The position numbers and the translations under genes are program-made. Below, in pieces: positions 56,694-64,000 of a stretch of 64,000 bases of DNA. The stretch comes from Hydractinia symbiolongicarpus (lineage: Eukaryota; Cnidaria; Hydrozoa; Anthoathecata; Hydractiniidae). Each line of letters opens with the position of its first letter. Positions within the stretch are counted from its first letter, which is position 1. The notes below the pieces were generated by a model. The model made no database searches. It worked only from the letters and a program-made list of their open reading frames with translations, and had not been told where the DNA came from. The stretch is from assembly GCF_029227915.1 (NCBI RefSeq), contig NC_079886.1, positions 13,137,001 through 13,201,000 of the forward strand, given 5' to 3'.

Positions 56694-57293
56694 ATGACTC
56701 CCAATGTGGTCCTACAACCCCATACAGCGATTTTTTCAGGGCCTACCTCGTGTGGCAAGACTCGGCGTGTACTCGACCTCCTGGAGAACGAGTACAGACA
56801 CCATTTCCACAACGCTGTCATACTCTGTCCCACCATCCGCTAGAACAAGACTTATCTCGAGAGAGCATCGCTTTGGAAGGATGACTACGCGTTCCTTATC
56901 GAGCCGGGTGATCAACTCTTTTACTGGATAGAGCAACTATCGAAGCCGCTAGCGGGTGAAGAGACTCTTTTCATAGTCGACGATCTTATAGCAGACGAGA
57001 CTCTCGACAAGAAGCGTCAACCTCTGCTCGAGCTGGCCATCAGTGGGAGACATAGAAAGCATAGCTTGTGGCTGTTAACGCAGTCATACACGGCTTCGCC
57101 TAAAAATCCCCGTCGGCAAAAGAAGCAATTGTTTATATGGTACCCTTACGAAAGGTCAGATATGAAGCTGGTGGATGAAGAGACAAACATGATCTCGGAT
57201 TGGGAATCGATCAAGAATCAGCTCAGGAAGTCGAAACATGCCTGCTTGTATGTGAGATTGGAACACCCTCGGACCTGGAAAATTTTGGAGTGA
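56694..57293 (+). pseudogene. Packaging ATPase, copy 2, with one in-frame stop
   Basis: Walker A: GPTSCGKTRRVLDLLENEY. A TAG follows ILCPTIR near 56841. The same region then continues with NKTYLERASLW, Walker B ETLFIVDDLIADETLDKK, and SLWLLTQSYTASPKNPRRQK to RTWKILE, stop at 57293. A small frame change occurs near 56880. Unlike copy 1 it keeps the RHRKHSLWLLTQ junction intact. Confidence 0.7.
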
Positions 57294-57362
57294 CGCGGGC
57301 ATCAAGTGTACCCGGCGGGTACAACTTGGAGCATTTTTGCCTCGACTTTCAATTAAATAAAT

Positions 57363-57563
57363 ATGTTTTGTATCAAAAAATTACGAGAGGAAGAGATCCG
57401 GAAATTGGAGGAAACAATTGGGGACTTGGAAACGAGTCTTGAGGATAGGGATTTGGAGGTGTATAGGATGAGTCTAACAGAAAAACACAATGACCGGATC
57501 GCTTTAATGACCTGTGGTACGTCGCTGGCTTTTGCCTTGATCTGGTATATGATGAAATATTAA
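57363..57563 (+). CDS. Small coiled-coil and membrane protein
   Basis: 66 codons: FCIKKLREEEIRKLEETIGD (coiled coil), then a C-terminal membrane helix (ALMTCGTSLAFALIWYMMKY). It occupies the place held by the MSV199-like genes in copy 1. Open, unknown function. Confidence 0.45.
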   Translation: MFCIKKLREEEIRKLEETIGDLETSLEDRDLEVYRMSLTEKHNDRIALMTCGTSLAFALIWYMMKY

Positions 57564-57728
57564 GACCATTTCACGTCATGAAATAGGGGTCGTTAGTAAC
57601 AACCCCCTTGGAAAGGTGACGAAACCACGAGCCACGTGGTCAAAATATGTGTCTGTGCCACATACACATATTAAATTGAGTCCCCCGGTACGGAGTACTT
57701 GATGAAATCACTATCTGGTTCGAGAATT

Positions 57729-58303
57729 TTACCACTCTTTAACATGCTCCGGAGGTACTTCAACACCCTCTGGTATTAGCATTAACTCCTCTGACACAAA
57801 GCTTCGACTAGGCCCATCTGCCAGATAGTATAACGGCCTTGTACCTGTCACGATACGGTCGATTCTATACGTTATCTTGCTCCACCAAGCGTCGGTCGCA
57901 CATCTTTTAGCATCACCATGTATTTCTCCCGGTTGCAGCAAATACAAGTATACACCATCATTGGGTAGAGGCTTTTCTTCAGGATGACCTTCGCTTTTCG
58001 TAAGCGGGACTTCATCCAGCTTGATCGCTTTCGAAGGTTTCATACCAATCATCGCGGTCTTGGTGTTGTTCAAACTTTTCACGATAGTGTACAAGTGTTT
58101 AACCCAAGTGGTACTCTGTTCATCACTGACCAACTCTTGCGCATCTTGAGGTTTGAAGAGCCTCTCGGTGAGCACCTTGTTATACGATTAGACGAACGCC
58201 GTGAAAGTGTGGTGGTATTTGGTCGTTGCACGCTTTATCTCGACCCCCTTGCTTTCCAGCAGCTTGCTCACGTCTGACTTGAACTCTGAACCATTATCAG
58301 ACA
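57729..58303 (-). pseudogene. Retroviral-type integrase, copy 2, stop at the catalytic Glu
   Basis: It begins at the block's right end with DNGSEFKSDVSKLLESKGVE (second Asp present). At TAFV-stop-SYNKVLTERL a TAA near 58188 replaces the GAA that encodes the catalytic Glu in copy 1. The C-terminal domain is open (GMKPSKAIKLDEV, YLYLLQPGEIHGD, RSFVSEELMLIPEGVEVPPE). The N-terminus with the first Asp is lost at the junction near 58303. Confidence 0.75.
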
Positions 58304-58960
58304 GTAGCTGCTATTACTATTGCATAGTATGTATGAAATTGATATTTTCTATGTATGAAGGGCGATTCTGTTGCTAAATATGATCTCCAGGATCTTATGA
58401 GAAGTTAGAAGGGGAATTTCTTGATGATGATATAGAATTTAATGTGGAATTGGATATGTTGGTATACAAAGTAACAAGCAATGATGGAAAGAAAGTGTTA
58501 TGCAAATGTAATAAGTGCTCCACAACGTTGACTTACAAGACATGTCAACACCAAGCATATGCTAGCTAGCTACACCAAAAAAGGAAACTGAAAAAGAATT
58601 GGTTGTATCTTAAGTGGATAAAGTATTGTTACTCATCCAATACAGCTAAAAATGATTGTACAGTGTTGTGGGGTGGAAGAATTCACTCGTTAGAATTTGT
58701 ATGTTTTCTTAGCAAAGGACATTCGTGAGATCACTACGAACTAAGTTAAAAATCTAAGTCTGAATCAGATAAGGTATTCTCAAAAACAATAAACAACGTT
58801 TTTAGAGCTACATTACCACGTCTCAGTTCTATTAGAGAATGCCATTTATGGTAAACTAGGTGCAATTCCTAGCTGAGACTATTTTCTTCAAACTTGATTA
58901 CATATAAAAATAAATCTTGTTTGAAGTATAAACTATGTTTGATTGTAAAAAAAAGTTTTA
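58304..58960. other. Unassigned DNA at the virus/P-element boundary
   Basis: A + frame near 58390-58570 reads KLEGEFLDDDIEFNVELDML and KKVLCKCNKCSTTLTYKTC, with a CKCNKC cluster. It looks protein-like but I recognise no family. CAGTAGCTGCTATTACT at 58303 is also found inside the P-element transposase at about 60320. Confidence 0.35.
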
Positions 58961-59022
58961 GCCCTGTCTAGGATTCGAACCTAGATCTCTTATTTGTGTC
59001 AAAACCATTAGACCAACAGGGC
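58961..59022 (-). repeat. tRNA-derived SINE head or decayed tRNA
   Basis: On minus, GCCCTGTTGGTCTAATGG ... GAGATCTAGGTTCGAATCCT ... ACAGGGC gives a perfect acceptor stem (GCCCTGT/ACAGGGC), a perfect T-arm (CTAGG TTCGAAT CCTAG) and a short D-arm (GTC..GAC). Only 62 nt; the anticodon arm is about 10 nt too short, so a functional tRNA is unlikely. It resembles 10404-10462. Confidence 0.55.
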
Positions 59023-59374
59023 CGTACAGGCATAAATACAAAAATACACTATATACAACAGTAACTTTCATGACCAATCTCATACAAACATATACACACA
59101 CTTGCAAGTTGATAGAATTCACAACTGGTGGAATGCTCATCCAAAAAGTTCTACAAAAGGTTTCAGACATCGCAAATTCTGACTGACTCAACAGACTTTT
59201 AAAATTTTAGAGCTAATGACATTGTACACTATTTATACTGTTAATAAAATTGAAAACTTTTGAAATCTCTTTACAAAGAATTATTTTTTAATAAAAAACT
59301 GACTATGGAACAGCAATTTTTTCCTTCAAAGTTTTCTTTTTTTTTTACACAAATCTGCTCATAAAAAGTACATG

Positions 59375-61580
59375 TTACAACTTTTTACGCTTCGGCAAAG
59401 GAGTGTCGTCAATTATATTAAACTTGCTGGCTGTACCTTGAACATTTCCAGCAATGGGGCGTACAGAATATTGCATTCTGATAGTGTTGTCGTTGTATCC
59501 TACATCTCTCACGGATGGATTATCACGACGACGGCCAATTGCTCTCTGCCTCCCAAAATAGTTTTCGAGGTCATCTTGACAAAAACGCTCTGACAATACA
59601 TATGTGACACCATTTTGAAGCAAAGTTCTTTAAATGAGTGGACCGTTATCTGAAGTCCTTCATATGTTTGCCACGAAATGAACATGTTAGCCTTGGCATT
59701 TCGAGTGAAATTACCAGGACGTTCCTCTATTGACTTTTTCCACAGTTCAAAGTATGATAAGAACTCGTCCAACCAGGTAAATCTTTCATCATCAACTGAT
59801 TGGTATGGCTTTAAAAAAGGTTTCCGTTTAACAACATGATCCACTGTGTTTTTTACATTGAGACAATCAAAAAACTTGTCCATCATAATGCAAAATTTTG
59901 AGGTACCTGAAGCTTCCTGCGGCCCAAACTCACCAATTACCTTTCCCACTGTTTCGCTAAGCACTTGCGCCGCTAACCGCACCCTCATCACAGAGTAGGG
60001 GGTTAAATTAATGTGATCATTGGTTAACTTTGGAAGCATCTTTAGACCACAGTCTAAATCTTGATAGTAAAATTGAGATATATGTGACCATAGGATGAAA
60101 AAACCACTATTCCACATGAACCGTGTTGCACGACCAGCACCAGAGTTTGAAAGAAAATTCCGTGTAGTTTTGATCAAACGTGGTACATCAGCAAAAAAGT
60201 AAATGAATCGACCATCACGAGCAAAAAGATTTTTTGTACGATACACAACGTTTTTTCAACCATTACCATCAAGATTTTTGTGCATTCTAAAGAATTTTCT
60301 GTTGGGTGAGGCACCATCAGCAGTAGCTGCTATTACTTTCAAATTGATATTTTCAAGAATGTTGCCAGCGTTGCAAAATATGGGGAAAATTGAAATGATG
60401 TTGCACCTGTTGTAGCAAAAGTTGCAAGACGGAAGGAAAGAGGATTCACAACACTTTTTACAACAAAAACCAAAACATGTGTAGCAAGTTCTTTAACATC
60501 ACTCAGTGTAGCATGGTTAACACTTACATCTCCTAAATCTACATATCCAATTAGCTCCCCAGTGTGCTTATCCCATACGAGATCGTCCTGCACCTTCATT
60601 TCATCAAACAAAATTGTTACATAACGTTCTGGAGAAGAAAATAATTCCGTTTTTTTTCCTAGTTCCCTTACAATTTCATGATTAAATCCTCTTTTTGGTC
60701 GTATATAGTTTCGGTAATCTCTCAATGTTCTTAAACTTGGAATGATTAATATGCCAGAACCAGTTTTGCTGTCATAGCGAAGATCAGAATAAGTAGATGA
60801 TGATTTAGCAGCTAGAGATAGGCAGTATTTTGTTATTATAGGATGGTAGCGAACACTATTTGCACATGAAGAATTGATATATTTCTATTGTTCCTTCTAA
60901 AAAAGCTTCATGAAATGAGGGACTTTTTGTTTATCGCAGCCATTGAACAAAGAAACAAAATCTCTACCCAGTTCTGGAGTAACTTCTTTGCTTTGCATTT
61001 CTAAGGCAACTTTCATGTCATTCAATTCTGACTCTAATTGTTTACAATATAAACGCTTTTGTTGTAATGCAAGGCTAACTTTTTGTTAAATGTGTTTTTA
61101 AGAGGTGCATGCAGTTTTGCAGGTTCAAGTAAGTTTACTTTCTTCCTATTTTTCACGTATATAAATTTAAATTCATGACTATGACAAGGTGAACAAGGAC
61201 TTGGATTGGTAATGAGAAGTTTACACGAGTTAGAGCGATAATATTGATCTTGATGCAATTTCGACTTATAAGGCATTTGGTGATATTCAGTTAAATCAAA
61301 TTTTTTGGGGATGACATGTTTTTGAAAGTTAATTTCTTTAGATGGATCGGGTGTCACTATTCCATTACAAAGACCATAAGATTGAATTTTAATGATTTTA
61401 ATGAGTAATATTTTTGACCGTACGATCAACTTCTATATACAACTCGTGATCATCAGGTAACATCCACCCATAAAAGCGAATTGTAAAATATAAAGATTCG
61501 TTAATAAATACTTCATACTTAAGAAGTTTGGGCGCTAGTCGTCTAGTAATAAGTGAGAACAATGCGCTATTGTTTGTCAC
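59375..61580 (-). pseudogene. P-element-like (THAP9-type) transposase, decayed
   Basis: Read on minus from 61580: ESLYFTIRFYGWMLPDDHEL, then KRLYCKQLESELND, LRTLRDYRNYIRPKRGF, the catalytic-domain stretch TILFDEMKVQDDLVWDKHTG with ELIGYVDLGDV, ATHVLVFVVKSVVNPLSF, VIAATADGASPNRKFF (near 60320), a GTP-binding-domain-like insert with SGAGRATRFMWNSGFF and CGLKMLPKLTNDHINLTPYS, and the C-terminal ERFCQDDLENYFGRQRAIGR with NPSVRDVGYNDNTIR. The Asp-Glu in FDEMK and Asp in VDLGD are in place. At least four frame changes and some stops are present. The N-terminal THAP zinc finger was not found. Without terminal repeats identified, the element's limits are unknown. Confidence 0.8.
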
Positions 61581-62590
61581 CAGACTATCTGTTTTTCTTG
61601 TGACTATGATATATAGTAAGAATTCTGTTCTACTTTCTTGCTAAGAAGAACATCAAGGTAAGTCATTTATGCATCCCATCTGACATATGATGATGACGCT
61701 TTGTACAATTAAACTGGTGTAACACAATAGAATTTGTGGGAAATGAAACTGTTTTTACTTGTACTATCAGGCTTGGATCACTTTGTTTTGGTAGACTAGT
61801 TGCGATAGCATGGTTAGTACTCTGAACACAGAAAATTTTTGCAAACTTTCGCCAAATACTTTAATTTCCCAGTGGTAAGAAAAATTATGCTGTGCCTCCA
61901 GACTGTACAGATACATCAAAAACCAAAAACCAAATTTCCTATTTTTTTAACTGTGGTGCAAAGTGCAAAATTGAACCTGTATTTACATCATTACATGCTA
62001 AAAATACTTATGCTCAAGCTCATATTCTGTTTTGTCTGCAAGGTGTTGATGAAGGATGTGATGATAATTTTAAAGCCAACCATTTTTGTAATTCTGGTTA
62101 AAACAATTCAGCTTCCCCTAGTTAAGCCTAATTTAGCATATAGCAGACTGTCCATGTCTGGAATATAGCTAACATTACGTTATTAGCCATTTCCTAGACA
62201 TGCTGACGAGCCCTGATATTAAGCGAAACAGTCTTAAAATATTTGAATTTAAACTGTTGTTTTTAATTTTGATACACTTTTTTGAAACCCTTTAAAAGAT
62301 GGTTTGTTGTTTTCTTGTCCATTCAAAACTTTAGAGCAAAAAATGTCTCTAACAAAGCTAATAATTTGGACATTATTTAGGCTGTTCTTAATGCGTAGAG
62401 GCTTAAAATAGCGAAAGGCGGCTTACAGTGCCCTCCATGACCCCCAGCTGTTTTGGGCGCAGCAAATTGCTGCGCTTTTTTTTGCTTCGCAAAAAAATGT
62501 GACTGACATGTTAAAAATGTTGGATCCGCCCCTGAAAAGAAACTATATCACATAGCATACGTGTATTCCTTTATCATTTAACAAATAGGG
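61581..62590. other. No firm gene; one unrecognised Cys-rich frame
   Basis: A + frame at 61892-62101 (MPPDCTDTSKTKNQISYFFN, CGAKCKIEPVF, FCLQGVDEGCDDNF) is Cys-rich and protein-like but belongs to no family I know. The rest is AT-rich DNA. Confidence 0.3.
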
Positions 62591-63250
62591 AACAATTTGT
62601 AGATAATAACAACTCTCTGTCCTCTCATAAAACTCTCCACCATGGTGTACCCCAGGGTTCTATCCTAGGCCCACATTTACTTCTGCTTTACATAAATGAT
62701 CTTCATGTCGCCATCAAGTATTCCATGCTACACCTCTTTGCTGATGAAACCAACTTGCTAAATATCAGCAAGTCACCAAAATAACTTAATAAACATTTAA
62801 ACCTTGATCTCAAATTCTTATGTCAATGGCTCAATGTTAATAAAATATCCCTAAATCAATCTAAAACCGAACTTGTCGTTTTTAAAGCTCCCTTAAAGCA
62901 AATAATACTTTAAATTTCTAATTATTGGAACAAAGATCATTCCTAGTGACTCCGTTAATTACCTTGGGATAACTCTAGACTCTAATCTGACCTGGAAAAG
63001 CCAAATAAATAACACCATCTCTAGCCTCAAAAAAGCTAATGGAGCTCTTTCAAAAATTCGCCATTTCGTTCACAAATTTGTCCTCCTTCAAACTTATTAT
63101 GCTCTTTTCAATTCTCAAATTTAATATTGCTCCTAAGTGTGGGGTCAAAAAAGTGTTCTCACCCGTCGGATAGAAGTTCTTAAAAATCATGCAGTCAGTA
63201 GTATTTCTTTTTCAATGCTACTCTAAATCCTCTTTACTGGAACCTTAGCC
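62591..63250 (+). pseudogene. LINE reverse transcriptase fragment, decayed
   Basis: HHGVPQGSILGPHLLLLYIN with DLHVAIKYS and HLFADETNLL are RT palm motifs; the catalytic FADD is changed to FADE. Then LKFLCQWLNVNKISLNQSKT and YLGITLDSNLTWKSQINNTI with LKKANGALSKIRHF follow as in CR1/Jockey-type elements. Frameshifts and stops are present, and weaker C-terminal homology runs on to about 63490. It matches in type the endonuclease fragment at 23054 but the two are 39 kb apart. Confidence 0.7.
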
Positions 63251-63735
63251 TACTTAAATTCTCTGATATGATCTCATCATAAAATATATCATTTTTTTTC
63301 TAAATATTTTTTTAGAACTCTTCCCGACATACCTTTAACATTATTTTTTGTTCATTCTAACCACACTCGTGCTGGTGAAAAGGGCTTAATCTACCTCATG
63401 CCCAGTCAACTGCCTTTGATAAAAAATCCATTAAATTTCTTGCGATTAGTTCTTGGAACAATTTTCAAAATTCTTTACCCTTTAAAATTTCTAATAAAAA
63501 TACCATTAAATGAAAACAATCCTTCATAAACATTTCATAAACTCATATAAAAGCTGATTACATTTTCAAATTGCACCTGCTTTCTTTTCTCTCCATTGTT
63601 GCTTTGTGGTTTGATGCTAACAGTTTTTGACAGTCCCTCTAAATTAAAATTTATCCCTGTGATTACTTCGCCTAAATGTTTGTTTTGACTCTGTGTTGTT
63701 TTGTGGTTTTGTCCCATGTGATGTCTTTCCAGGTA
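63251..63735. other. Decayed LINE 3' region, no intact gene
   Basis: Phrases such as KFLAISSWNNFQNSLPFKIS on + suggest the C-terminal domain of the same LINE. No open frame of note. Confidence 0.4.
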
Positions 63736-63739
63736 GCCA

Positions 63740-64000
63740 TCATCAACTAAGCTAACTAAGCTAACGAACTAAGCTAACTAACTAAGCTAAGTAACTAAGC
63801 TAAGTAAGCTAACTAACTAAGCTAACTAAGCAAGCTAACTAACTAAGCTAACTAACTAAGCTAACTAACTAAGCTAAGTAACTAAGCTAACTAACTAAGC
63901 TAACTAACTAAGCTAACTAACTAAGCTAAGTAACTAAGCTAACTAACTAAGCTAACTAACTAAGCTAACTAACTAAGCTAACTAAGCTAACTAACTAAGC
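63740..64000. repeat. CTAACTAAG-type minisatellite
   Basis: Irregular array of TAAGCTAAC, TAAC and TAAGTAAC blocks, dominant period 12-13 bp with variants. It continues past the window end. The strand has hardly any G outside the AAGC words. Confidence 0.95.

Larger units (their letters stand above)
49095..58303. mobile_element. Two diverged Polinton/Maverick-like virus elements, tandem and truncated
   Basis: A compact gene block with visibly higher GC than both flanks. The gene order A-B-C-(zinc ribbons)-ATPase-...-integrase(minus) occurs twice: 49095-53735 and 55264-58303. A central part (53767-55169) holds a coiled-coil membrane protein and capsid-like gene on minus and a polymerase B C-terminus on +. 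Packaging ATPase, retroviral-type integrase and protein-primed-type polymerase B together are the hallmark set of Polinton/Maverick elements. The copies differ at roughly a quarter to a third of aligned residues by eye, so they are distinct relatives and not a recent duplication. The left end is cut inside gene A and the right end inside the integrase. Nearly every gene has a stop or frameshift. No inverted terminal repeats were identified. Confidence 0.8.

Noticed and set aside
58961-59022. A functional nuclear tRNA gene
   Set aside because: Acceptor and T stems are perfect, but the anticodon arm is about 10 nt too short and no anticodon loop can be placed; a related decayed copy at 10404 points to a SINE.

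Overview
This window looks like animal nuclear DNA: AT-rich, with GT-AG introns, two adjacent conserved metazoan genes, and a very heavy and varied load of mobile elements. The families present (P-element-like transposase, Ginger/KRBA2-like integrase transposons, Polinton/Maverick-like virus remnants, SWIM-YqaJ genes, non-LTR elements) together suggest a cnidarian, possibly a hydrozoan. That assignment is an inference from family recognition and was not tested by a search.

Host genes. MLX (Max-like bHLH-zipper factor) runs on + from at least 27907 to 40164. Six exons with clean splice sites can be read; the 5' exon(s) were not found. GTF2H3 (TFIIH p34) follows on the same strand at 40631-41524 as one complete coding exon. 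Its ATG lies 9 nt after a strong 3' splice-acceptor sequence, which suggests a 5'UTR intron or spliced-leader trans-splicing. The MLX introns are large and filled with tandemly duplicated and inverted repeats.

Mobile DNA, left to right. 1-5400: two direct copies of a ~1.07 kb repeat, then degenerate repeats. 5400-7650: decayed SWIM-YqaJ gene and the N-terminal part of an integrase-type transposase, both on minus. 8371-8562: a zinc-finger fragment. 9560-9820: purine-rich low-complexity DNA. 10713-13218: decayed reverse transcriptase. 14440-18931: element A, a DNA transposon with inverted repeats, a 6-bp target duplication, a broken integrase and a minus-strand HECT E3-ligase-like gene. 18216-19998: two SINE copies. 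21437-26360: several LINE fragments. 43310-47833: element B, a second integrase transposon with inverted repeats built of a 15-mer, a 5-bp target duplication, an integrase with a C-terminal OTU protease domain, and an F-box gene. 49095-58303: two diverged copies of a virus-like element (packaging ATPase, integrase, MSV199-type proteins, zinc ribbons, membrane proteins, a polymerase B fragment, a capsid-like fragment), clearly richer in GC than its surroundings. 59375-61580: P-element-like transposase. 62600-63250: LINE reverse transcriptase. 63740-64000: minisatellite.

The most interesting pattern is that elements A and B, from different integrase families, are almost the same size (4492 and 4524 bp), both have TIRs made of short tandem units, and both carry ubiquitin-system cargo: HECT in A, OTU plus F-box in B. 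Almost every mobile-element gene here is broken by stops, frameshifts or loss of catalytic residues, so the window is mostly a record of past activity.
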